64,000 nt of DNA from Gammaproteobacteria bacterium UBA5109 (GTDB taxonomy: Bacteria > Pseudomonadota > Gammaproteobacteria > Pseudomonadales > Pseudohongiellaceae). The DNA lies in contig DHZH01000003.1 of the NCBI GenBank assembly GCA_002414385.1, forward strand, positions 76,530 through 140,529. The letters are read 5' to 3'. The position numbers and the translations under genes are program-made. The notes under the pieces are model-generated. The model worked only from the letters and a program-made list of their open reading frames with translations, ran no database searches and had not been told where the DNA came from. Positions 34,994-42,501 of this stretch are shown piece by piece. Positions within the stretch are counted from its first letter, which is position 1; each line of letters begins with the position of its first letter.

Positions 34994-36223
34994 GTGAAGG
35001 CACAGCATTGTGTAATAGTCGGAGCCAGTCATGCAGCAGCTGAGCTCTGTATCAAACTCAGAAAGGAAGGCTGGCAGGGACGTATAACACTGGTCGGTGA
35101 AGAAGATTATCTGCCCTATAACCGACCGCCCTTGTCAAAAACCTTTCTGGCCGGTGAAAAATCCGTACATGATCTGCTGATCCGGCATGCAACAGCCTAT
35201 GAGAAAGCCGATGTTGACTGTTTGCCTGGTATACGTGCCGAGGCAATTGATCGTGAGAACCACATACTTGAACTCGGTAATGGTGAGCAACTGAATTATG
35301 ACAAGCTGGTACTGACTACCGGTGCCAGAGTCAGAAAACTCAGTCTGCCGGGTGCGGATCTGGGGAATATATTTTACCTGCGCAGTATTTATGATGCTGA
35401 TCAGATTCGTCCCCATATTAAACCGGGCAAGCATGCGGTAATTGTCGGCGGCGGCTATATCGGCCTGGAAACGGCAGCAATGCTGAAGTCTGCCGGTATG
35501 CGGGTGACAGTTCTGGAGAGGGATCAGCGCTTGCTGAACCGGGTCGCTGCTCCGGAAATATCAGATTTTTTTACCCGCATCCATAATGAGGAAGGCATCG
35601 AGATCATTACTGCTGCCGACGTTGAAGCTTTTAGCGGAGATGAAGCAGTGCAGGCCGTACAAACCAGCAATCTCGGTGAATTTACCGCCGACCTGGTGAT
35701 TGTCGGTGTCGGCGTGATTCCCAATGTGGAGCTGGCCGAGCAGGCCGGGCTGGCAATAAAGAACGGCATTGAGGTTAATGCCTATACCGAAACCAGTGAT
35801 GCGGATATCCTGGCTGCCGGGGACTGTACCTTTCATTTTAACAAGCATTACCAGCGCTGGATGCGCCTTGAATCGATTCAGAACGCTGTTGAACAGGCAG
35901 AAGTTTCGGCCCGGACCCTGTGCGGCCTTCGGGAAGAATACGATGTTATTCCCTGGTTCTGGTCAGATCAGTTCGATCTGAAATTACAGATAGCCGGACT
36001 GTCAGAGGGCTACGATAACCTGATCGTAAGGGGTGAGTTGAGCCAGGGACGCAAGTTATCCGTGTTTTATTTCAGCGGGGAAAAACTGCTGGCGGTGGAT
36101 GCAGTCAACAGCCCGCAGGAATTCATGTTTGGTAAACGGGCGCTGGCGCAGTTCCAGGCACTGGACCGGGAACGCCTGGCTGATACTGATGTCTCCATGC
36201 GTGACCTGTTGCTCACCAGTTAA
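34994..36223 (+). CDS. FAD-dependent ferredoxin reductase
   Basis: A 409-residue NAD(P)H-dependent reductase of the putidaredoxin/rhodocoxin reductase (BphA4, CamA) type. It has an FAD-binding N-terminus (VIVGASHAAAEL), YNRPPLSKTFLAGE, LTTGARVR, an NAD-binding VIVGGGYIGLETAA and DILAAGDCTFH. The GTG start follows a GGGGAT ribosome binding site; no nearby ATG fits. It lies 840 bp from a putidaredoxin-type ferredoxin gene that is a plausible partner. No P450 or dioxygenase is in the window. Its stop overlaps the convergent neighbour by 4 bp. Confidence 0.88.
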   Translation: MKAQHCVIVGASHAAAELCIKLRKEGWQGRITLVGEEDYLPYNRPPLSKTFLAGEKSVHDLLIRHATAYEKADVDCLPGIRAEAIDRENHILELGNGEQLNYDKLVLTTGARVRKLSLPGADLGNIFYLRSIYDADQIRPHIKPGKHAVIVGGGYIGLETAAMLKSAGMRVTVLERDQRLLNRVAAPEISDFFTRIHNEEGIEIITAADVEAFSGDEAVQAVQTSNLGEFTADLVIVGVGVIPNVELAEQAGLAIKNGIEVNAYTETSDADILAAGDCTFHFNKHYQRWMRLESIQNAVEQAEVSARTLCGLREEYDVIPWFWSDQFDLKLQIAGLSEGYDNLIVRGELSQGRKLSVFYFSGEKLLAVDAVNSPQEFMFGKRALAQFQALDRERLADTDVSMRDLLLTS

Positions 36224-36876
36224 GCTGTCTGTCGCTGATTGATGCGGGCAATCTTGTCAGATATAAAACTGTCTTCACTGTGTTTTCTTTCCAGGTAATA
36301 GAGCAGTGGTGGATAAAGGATCAGTTCAAACAGAAATAACAGATAAAAATAGGCAGCACCAAAAGGAACAACCTGAGGTGTGTCTTTCCAGTTGGCAATG
36401 TTGCTGTCCAGATCAAAAGACAGTTGCAGTGAGACATATAGAAATAATCCCAGAGACCAGCGCAGCATGGTGAGATATGCCCGGCTCTGGGTTGTAAAGA
36501 GGTCAAAGACAAACAGCGTGCCTCCTCCGAAGGTGATGAATATCAGCAAGGCATAGAAAAGCATACCGGCCATGCCATCGATATCATAAGCAACCCAGGA
36601 AAACACCACAGCCAGAATGGCAAACAGTAAAAAGCGCAACAGGCGAATCAGTAAACTGCTGTTCTGGATAATCAGTGGCAGAATGATCAGCACCCCACTG
36701 GCAAGTGCCAGAAATTCTGCCTGAATGATGTAGCCCAGTGAGTCCAGGCTGGTCCAGAAAATATACTGGCCATTGAAGAGCAGGGAAAAATTGAAGATCA
36801 GTGCCATCAGGAGCAGGGGGGTCGCCGCAGCCAGGCAGTATGCCAGAATCCGGTTTCTCGAATGCGTCTTTTGCAT
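36220..36876 (-). CDS. Integral membrane protein of unknown function
   Basis: A 218-residue protein with about six hydrophobic segments (starting ILAYCLAAATPLLLMALIF) and a short charged tail (KHSEDSFISDKIARINQRQTA). I do not recognise a family. It lies between the ferredoxin reductase gene (convergent) and the ferredoxin gene (divergent), so it breaks that electron-transfer pair. Confidence 0.6.
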   Translation of the reverse strand: MQKTHSRNRILAYCLAAATPLLLMALIFNFSLLFNGQYIFWTSLDSLGYIIQAEFLALASGVLIILPLIIQNSSLLIRLLRFLLFAILAVVFSWVAYDIDGMAGMLFYALLIFITFGGGTLFVFDLFTTQSRAYLTMLRWSLGLFLYVSLQLSFDLDSNIANWKDTPQVVPFGAAYFYLLFLFELILYPPLLYYLERKHSEDSFISDKIARINQRQTA

Positions 36877-37018
36877 ATAATAGCCTGTTGCAGCCCCGGT
36901 GAGCGGTTCCAGTACTGCAGACGCTGAACTGAAACCTTAAACAACCTTATGCAATTATGCTGACGGATGCAATTATTTTGCCTGCCTGAAGTGCTCTGTA
37001 TCTGCCCCGGCAAATGGG

Positions 37019-37024
37019 TATAAT
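37019..37024 (+). promoter_or_regulatory. Candidate -10 box for the ferredoxin gene
   Basis: A perfect TATAAT lies 36 bp upstream of the ferredoxin ATG. No recognisable -35 hexamer stands at 16-18 bp, so this is a partial call. Confidence 0.4.
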
Positions 37025-37060
37025 GCGCTGCGAGTTTCAAGTTGTTAAACGGAGTAATTA

Positions 37061-37381
37061 ATGCCTTTAGTGAAATATATCAGCCACGACGGCAATATTA
37101 ATGAAATCGATGTGCCGGTCGGGGATACGGTCATGCAGGGTGCTGTCGATAATATGCTGGACGGCATCATCGCCGAATGTGGTGGTTCCTGCAGTTGTGC
37201 AACCTGTCATTGTTATGTGGATCCTGACTGGCTGGATAAAATACCACCAGCAAGTGAAATGGAAAAAGACATGCTGGAGTGTGTGCTTGAACCGCAGGAC
37301 AACAGCCGCCTGAGCTGCCAGATCAAGATAAATGAAGAGCTGGATGGGCTGGTTGTCCGGCTGCCGGAGTCACAGTTTTAA
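37061..37381 (+). CDS. Putidaredoxin/adrenodoxin-type 2Fe-2S ferredoxin
   Basis: A 106-residue [2Fe-2S] ferredoxin. The ligand pattern C-x5-C-x2-C is Cys40, Cys46 and Cys49 in CGGSCSCATC, and the fourth ligand is Cys86 in RLSCQI. ASEMEKDML is also family-typical. Extra cysteines (44, 51, 74) are present. This class usually passes electrons from an FAD reductase to a P450 or a hydroxylase. The reductase at 34994-36223 is the likely donor; the acceptor is not in view. Start preceded by CGGAG. Confidence 0.92.
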   Translation: MPLVKYISHDGNINEIDVPVGDTVMQGAVDNMLDGIIAECGGSCSCATCHCYVDPDWLDKIPPASEMEKDMLECVLEPQDNSRLSCQIKINEELDGLVVRLPESQF

Positions 37382-37470
37382 ATTATTCAGCCATTACGGA
37401 ACTTTACCCCCTGCCTGTTGACTAACTAAGTGTGCGAAGTATTCGGGCACTCCCCCTGAACTACTCCTGA

Positions 37471-37525
37471 ACCCGTTAAGCCAGTTAATCAGTAAAGATA
37501 GATTTACAGGCTTAGCGGGTTTTTT
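37471..37525 (+). terminator. Rho-independent terminator downstream of ferredoxin gene
   Basis: CCCGTTAAGCC pairs with GGCTTAGCGGG (one wobble) and is followed by six T. The loop between them contains a further GTAAA/TTTAC pairing. It begins about 90 bp after the ferredoxin stop. Confidence 0.75.
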
Positions 37526-37599
37526 GTGAGCTTCTTAACATACTCTTTTTACTGATTCCCTAAAATAGTGCCTTACATACTCAGTATTTGGTCAGTAAT

Positions 37600-37818
37600 A
37601 TGCACTACAGTCAGTCCAGCCCTAAATTCAATTCGACATTGAACCCGGCTAACAAGTCGCCTGCCGGAAAGGCAATGGAAATGTCAGATACGCTGCAGGA
37701 TCTTATTGATATCTTGCAGCAGAACTACCTCAGTGATTGCTCCTATTGTGCCGGTTCCGGTAAAACCCTCAACAAACAAAGTTGCTCATACTGTGCCGGA
37801 CGGGGCAAACGTCGCTAG
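37600..37818 (+). CDS. Small protein with two CxxCxGxG motifs
   Basis: A 72-residue protein. The C-terminal third contains CSYCAGSGKT and CSYCAGRGKRR, two CxxCxGxG repeats of the kind that form one zinc-binding unit in DnaJ. The N-terminal half is Ser/Asn/Pro-rich and the middle is a short helix (DTLQDLIDILQQNY). The start was set at ATG 37600; a TTG four codons earlier is possible. No J domain is present. Function is unknown; a zinc-binding adaptor is a guess. Confidence 0.6.
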   Translation: MHYSQSSPKFNSTLNPANKSPAGKAMEMSDTLQDLIDILQQNYLSDCSYCAGSGKTLNKQSCSYCAGRGKRR

Positions 37819-37825
37819 GTACAGC

Positions 37826-38410
37826 TTAAACCGGCCCGGACGGCAAGGCTGAACGGGTATCTATATCCTGGGTTATACCCCAGTCAGAACAATCAAGCCG
37901 AAACAGGGATGCTGCATTTTGCTGCAGTATTTTTCGTGCTCCCGAATCGCCACTTAAGCCTTCCAGCTGGGTGAAATATTCTGCGCCAATACCCACCGGG
38001 TTACCGGGACGTCCCTGGCAATAGGGCCTGACCAGCGAATGATCAAGCAAGCTGCGCTGAATCAGCCGGTAGGTTTCTGTCTGGACATAGGGCATGTCAG
38101 CCAGGGCAATGACGGCAGCCTGCCAGTTTTCTGCCTGCTTGATTGCTGCCGCCAGTGAATGTCCCAGGCCTTGTTGGGCCGCTTCGGCAATACAGATTGA
38201 CCACTGCGAAGAGTACTTTTCCGCCAGCTTTTCATCCCCGGGATGCAGGACCAGAATACGCCGGGAGTAAGTGTCCGGGATCCGCGACAGGCTTGTATCC
38301 AGAACCGATTGACCGGCATGTAAAACAGCCTGTCTTTTATCACCGGCAAAGCGCTTGCTGTAACCGGCAGCAAGCACAATGATACCGATGCGTTCTATGG
38401 AATCAGTCAC
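37826..38410 (-). CDS. MocA/MobA-like nucleotidyltransferase
   Basis: A 194-residue NTP-transferase. The N-terminal nucleotide-binding signature is IIVLAAGYSKRFAGDKRQAVL, and ALADMPYVQTETYRL and CQGRPGNPVGIG are conserved in MocA (molybdopterin cytidylyltransferase). Its start overlaps the xdhC-like gene by 8 bp, the usual partner in maturation of xanthine-dehydrogenase-type molybdoenzymes. CTP rather than GTP use is inferred from context. No molybdohydroxylase subunit lies in the window. Confidence 0.82.
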   Translation of the reverse strand: MTDSIERIGIIVLAAGYSKRFAGDKRQAVLHAGQSVLDTSLSRIPDTYSRRILVLHPGDEKLAEKYSSQWSICIAEAAQQGLGHSLAAAIKQAENWQAAVIALADMPYVQTETYRLIQRSLLDHSLVRPYCQGRPGNPVGIGAEYFTQLEGLSGDSGARKILQQNAASLFRLDCSDWGITQDIDTRSALPSGPV

Positions 38411-39368
38411 GACTTTGCTTGCGCAGGCGGGCTCGTAGCTGAGTCAGTTCAGCGAGAATGGCTATCGCAATTTCCGGTGGTGTCTTGCTGCCGATATCCA
38501 GGCCAACCGGGGCATGCAGCTTATTAATCAATTCGGCATCAATATCCAGCTGGGCCAGTCTTTCCTTGCGCTTTTCTGTGGTTCGTGCGGAACCCATGGC
38601 GCCGATATAAAAAGCATCATGCTCCAGGGCTTCCATCAGGGCCATGTCATCAATCCGCGGGTCATGACACAGGGCAACGATAGCAGTTTGCCGGTCAATA
38701 CTTTTGCTGCGTAACCAGTCATCGGGCATGGCGGTCGACAGTTCAATATCCTGTCTGGGGAAATTGTCAATTAATTCGGGGCGCGGGTCACAAATGGCGA
38801 CCTGATAATCGAGGCCCTGGGCCATTTCACTGAGGTAATAGGCAACCTGGACTGCACCGATCAGCAGTAACTGGAAGGAGGGGCCATGAGTCTGGCTTAA
38901 CTGTTTATCATTGACCTGCAGGGGCTGAAAATGATCAGCAGACTGGATTCTGGCTGCGCCTGATTTCAGGTCAACCACTCTGCTGATGAGCTTTCTTTGC
39001 CGGATGGCTGCAGCCAGATCCCGATACAGTTCCGCCTGATCCTGACCGAGGGGTTCAACAATGACCTCCAGCTGGCCACCGCAGGGCAGCCCCAGGCGCA
39101 GGACATCTTCCACCGCCACACCGTATTTGATGCGTTCAGGTTTGCTGCTGGCCAGTTCTCCCTTGTGGATGCTTTCGCGCAAATCGTCTTCTACACAGCC
39201 ACCTGAGAGTGACCCGCAGTACTCTGCATCTTCATTGCAGGCCAGCAGCGAACCGACTGGACGTGGCGAGGAACCGAAGGTTGAGACGATGGTACACAGC
39301 CAGCATTGTTTACCAGCCTGCAGCCATTCACTTAACTGCACGATTACCTGCTGATCCATACTGTTCAT
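38403..39368 (-). CDS. XdhC/CoxI-family molybdenum cofactor insertion protein
   Basis: A 321-residue XdhC-like protein that in characterised cases binds and sulfurates the molybdenum cofactor before insertion. The N-terminal XdhC/CoxI domain has STFGSSPRPVGSLLA and GSLSGGCVEDDL. The C-terminal Rossmann-like domain has LLLIGAVQVAYYL and FYIGAMGSARTTEKRKERL. The ATG at 39368 follows GGGAGA and was preferred to a TTG seven codons upstream. It is coupled to the MocA-like gene by overlap. Confidence 0.85.
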   Translation of the reverse strand: MNSMDQQVIVQLSEWLQAGKQCWLCTIVSTFGSSPRPVGSLLACNEDAEYCGSLSGGCVEDDLRESIHKGELASSKPERIKYGVAVEDVLRLGLPCGGQLEVIVEPLGQDQAELYRDLAAAIRQRKLISRVVDLKSGAARIQSADHFQPLQVNDKQLSQTHGPSFQLLLIGAVQVAYYLSEMAQGLDYQVAICDPRPELIDNFPRQDIELSTAMPDDWLRSKSIDRQTAIVALCHDPRIDDMALMEALEHDAFYIGAMGSARTTEKRKERLAQLDIDAELINKLHAPVGLDIGSKTPPEIAIAILAELTQLRARLRKQSRD

Positions 39369-39452
39369 TGCGTCTCCCGACTTATTCAAAGCGGTATAGT
39401 GTAGCGTAATTTGCTATGCTTTAGCGCCCATCAGTGGAATGTGATAACAAGC

Positions 39453-40217
39453 ATGAAATTCAGACCTTGCATCGATCTGCACCATGGAAAAGTAGTCCAG
39501 ATTGTCGGTGGTTCCTTGCAGGACAACGACACTGAGTCACTTCAGCTTAATTTCAGCAGTGAGCGTTCTCCCGCTGAATATGCCCGGCTGTATAAGCAGG
39601 ACGGATTCACCGGAGGTCATGTTGTATCTCTGGGGGAAGGCAATACTGCTGCAGCAAAACAGGCCCTGTCCGCTTATCCTGGTGGTATGCAATATGGTGG
39701 TGGTATCAATCCTGACAATGCAGAAGAATTTATCAGCGCGGGCGCCAGTCATGTGATTGTGACTTCCTATGTTTTCAATGCCGGCAAAATTGACCTGCAG
39801 CGAATGGAAGCTCTGCTGGAAGTGACCGGCAGGGATCAGCTGGTACTGGATTTAAGCTGCCGCTGGCGGGATGATGCCTATTATGTCGTCACTGATCGCT
39901 GGCAAAACTTTACCGAAGAAAAAGTTTCACCGACACTGCTGGAAAAGCTGGCCGTTTACTGTGCTGAATTCCTGGTGCATGGAGTTGATGTTGAAGGCAG
40001 GCAGCAGGGAATTGAAGAAGACCTGATCAGCCTCCTGGGCATGTATTCACCATTGCCTGTAACTTATGCCGGCGGCGTCAGACATTTATCCGATCTGGAT
40101 CTGGTACAGTCGCTCGGGCAGGACCGCGTTGATCTGACCATCGGCAGTGCGCTGGATATTTTCGGTGGCAAGGTCGCCTATGCTGATGTCCTGGCCTGGG
40201 TAAAAGCCAACTCCTAA
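39453..40217 (+). CDS. hisA: HisA, eukaryotic (HIS6) type
   Basis: A 254-residue phosphoribosylformimino-5-aminoimidazole carboxamide ribotide isomerase of the eukaryotic class. CIDLHHGKVVQIVGG, FNAGKIDLQRMEAL, LVLDLSCRW, EFLVHGVDVEGRQQGIEEDL, TYAGGVRHLSDL and DLTIGSALDIFGG align with yeast HIS6 far better than with bacterial HisA. It acts in histidine synthesis on a (beta/alpha)8 barrel. It stands alone, away from any his operon. The ATG at 39453 was chosen at the conserved MKFRPCIDLH; a frame extending 14 codons upstream lacks conservation. Confidence 0.85.
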   Translation: MKFRPCIDLHHGKVVQIVGGSLQDNDTESLQLNFSSERSPAEYARLYKQDGFTGGHVVSLGEGNTAAAKQALSAYPGGMQYGGGINPDNAEEFISAGASHVIVTSYVFNAGKIDLQRMEALLEVTGRDQLVLDLSCRWRDDAYYVVTDRWQNFTEEKVSPTLLEKLAVYCAEFLVHGVDVEGRQQGIEEDLISLLGMYSPLPVTYAGGVRHLSDLDLVQSLGQDRVDLTIGSALDIFGGKVAYADVLAWVKANS

Positions 40218-41698
40218 CCCTTATACAGCGCTTCCAGACTGATACTTTTATGGCTCTGTAAAATCACCCTGGCATGGCGGCGGGTAAAATGTCGCGGATT
40301 TTTTACGCCGCAGGAGTTGGCAATGGTATACAACTCCTTGATCATGTTCTGCTGATAATTGGCAACGCGCTGACTTTTATCCTTGACCACCAGGCCGCGT
40401 TGCAGATCCGTATCGTGGGTTGTGATGCCGGTCGGGCAGGTATTTTTGTCACACTGCATGGCCTGAATGCAGCCCAGGGAAAACATAAAGCCACGCGCGG
40501 TAACCACACAATCGGCACCAGCACATAATGCCCAGGCGACATCTGCAGGATTGACCAGCTTGCCTGAAGCAATGACTTTAATGCGTTCGCGCAGGCCATG
40601 TTCGATGAGTTTATCCACCAGCATTGGCAGGGTTTCCTGAATATCCAGGCCCATGTCGTCAATCAGGGTCATTGGTGCAGCCCCGGTACCTCCATCACCG
40701 CTGTCGACCGTAATAAAATCCGGCGCGGAAGCTTCCCCTCTTTGCTTGATTACCGTCAGCAACTGGTCCATCCAGGAACCATCACCAAGTACAGCCTTGA
40801 TGCCAACCGGTTTGCCACTCACTTCCCGGAAATGCTTTATTTTATCCAGCAGTTGTTCATCATTACTGACATCGAGGTGGCGATTGGGACTGTTGGAAGT
40901 CTGGCCGGGCGGAATAAGCCGGATTTTTGCTATTTCCTCGGTTACTTTGGCGCCGGGCAGTATTCCACCCTTGCCGGGTTTGGCTCCCTGGCTCAGTTTG
41001 ATTTCAATCATCTTGACGGCATCATGGGCTGCCACAATGCGCAGTCGATCATCACTGAAGTGGCCGTTACTGTCTCTTACACCATAGTTGGCTGTGCCGA
41101 CCTGGAACACGATGTCACAACCTCCTTCAAGGTGCCATTCACTGAGCCCCCCTTCACCGGTATTGAGCCAGCAACCGGCTAATGCTGCGCCTTTGGACAG
41201 TGCTCTTACAGCAGGTTTGGAGATGGCTCCGTAACTCATGCCGGATATATTGAAGATGGAAGAAGTCTTATAGGGCTGTTCGCAATAAGGCCCGAAAGTT
41301 ATCGGCTCTATATCGGTTTTTTCTTCAGTCAGGATCGGATAGGGTGAATTGATAAACAGAAGATTGCCCGGCTTGCCGATATCGTAAGTAGAGCCGAATG
41401 CCTGGGCATTCTCCAGGTTTTTCGCGGCCCGATAGATCCAGGAACGCTGCGCCCGGTTAAAGGGCATTTCTTCGCGGTCCATGGCGAAAAAATATTGCCG
41501 GAAAAACTCACCCAGGCGTTCGAACAGGTATCGGAAGCGGCCCAGCAGGGGATAATTGCGCCGGATGGTATGTTTGGTCTGAAAAACATCAATAAAATAC
41601 AGGATGATCGCGGTAATCAGCAGTAAGCCGACCAAAAGTACGAAAACATTGGATAATGTCGCCAGAATGCTATCGACAAAAGCAGACAAATTACTCAC
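40214..41698 (-). CDS. Membrane-anchored FMN-binding glutamate synthase-like protein
   Basis: A 494-residue protein of the FMN-binding glutamate-synthase family. One or two N-terminal membrane segments (VFVLLVGLLLITAIILYFIDVF) precede a GltB FMN/Fe-S domain: NISGMSYGAISKPAVRALS, GEGGLSEWH, LSQGAKPGKGG, DFITVDSGDGGTGAAP and the cysteine cluster GCIQAMQCDKNTCPTG. The amidotransferase domain of true GltB is absent. The GTG start has GGAGG upstream. The substrate is unknown. It ends overlapping the convergent hisA by 4 bp. Confidence 0.85.
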   Translation of the reverse strand: MSNLSAFVDSILATLSNVFVLLVGLLLITAIILYFIDVFQTKHTIRRNYPLLGRFRYLFERLGEFFRQYFFAMDREEMPFNRAQRSWIYRAAKNLENAQAFGSTYDIGKPGNLLFINSPYPILTEEKTDIEPITFGPYCEQPYKTSSIFNISGMSYGAISKPAVRALSKGAALAGCWLNTGEGGLSEWHLEGGCDIVFQVGTANYGVRDSNGHFSDDRLRIVAAHDAVKMIEIKLSQGAKPGKGGILPGAKVTEEIAKIRLIPPGQTSNSPNRHLDVSNDEQLLDKIKHFREVSGKPVGIKAVLGDGSWMDQLLTVIKQRGEASAPDFITVDSGDGGTGAAPMTLIDDMGLDIQETLPMLVDKLIEHGLRERIKVIASGKLVNPADVAWALCAGADCVVTARGFMFSLGCIQAMQCDKNTCPTGITTHDTDLQRGLVVKDKSQRVANYQQNMIKELYTIANSCGVKNPRHFTRRHARVILQSHKSISLEALYKG

Positions 41699-41890
41699 CT
41701 TGATCCTCCGGGTTCAAAGGCTGCATGATACTCAGTGTGCCCCTTTGCGGCTAGTTTTGCTGCGCGCCATCTCTCTGCTCCCTGTTCAGCCCTCATTCAG
41801 TGCCCTGATGTTGTACTTGCAGCACGTAAATGTAGGCGAGTCATGTGCAATGGGCCATAATGCCGCTTTTGTGACAATTTACCTGATAGC

Positions 41891-42490
41891 ATGATTGAAC
41901 TGGTATTGGCTTCCGCATCCCCCAGACGGCGGACCTTGCTGCAGGAACTGGGGATTGAGGCTGATTGCCGACCACAGGCGATAGATGAATCGCCGCTGCC
42001 CGGAGAAAGTCCGCAACAACTGGTCAGCAGACTGGCACTGGTAAAGGCCAGGTCGGCCCTTGGCACATTAAGCGATACTGATCACAGACCGGTGCTGGGT
42101 TCCGATACTATAGTTGTCTGTGATGAAGAAATACTGGGCAAGCCGCTTGACCGGGAAGATGGCTGTCGCATGTTAAGATTACTGTCAGGAAGGGAACATC
42201 AGGTTCTTACAGCTGTTGCGGTAGTGAATCATGAACAGGAAGAACTGGATGTAGCGTCCAGCAAGGTCAGTTTTAAAACACTCAGTGACAGTGAAATATC
42301 TGCCTACTGGGAAAGTGGAGAGCCGCTGGATAAAGCCGGCGCTTATGCAATTCAGGGACTGGGGGCCATGTTTGTAAATAATATTCAGGGATCTTACAGC
42401 GGGGTTGTCGGATTACCGGTTTATGAAACGGTAGCACTACTCGGTAAATTTGGCCTGGATACGACAAGCCTTTTAATCAGAGGCTCCTAA
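41891..42490 (+). CDS. maf: Maf-family nucleoside triphosphate pyrophosphatase
   Basis: A 199-residue Maf protein that hydrolyses dTTP/UTP or related nucleotides to monophosphates. Motifs are LASASPRRRTLL at residue 6, VLGSDTIVVCDEEILGKPLD, RMLRLLSGREHQVLTAV and DKAGAYAIQGLGAMFV near the end. It is most like the YhdE (dTTP/UTP) subgroup. It precedes yhdP by 11 bp. In relatives rng lies between the two and mreBCD is immediately upstream; neither holds here. Confidence 0.92.
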   Translation: MIELVLASASPRRRTLLQELGIEADCRPQAIDESPLPGESPQQLVSRLALVKARSALGTLSDTDHRPVLGSDTIVVCDEEILGKPLDREDGCRMLRLLSGREHQVLTAVAVVNHEQEELDVASSKVSFKTLSDSEISAYWESGEPLDKAGAYAIQGLGAMFVNNIQGSYSGVVGLPVYETVALLGKFGLDTTSLLIRGS

Positions 42491-42501
42491 AATAATCTGT
42501 G

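Noticed and set aside
40598..41182. Plus-strand reading frame of 194 codons opposite the GltB-like gene
   Set aside because: Antisense to conserved glutamate-synthase motifs and without recognisable features.
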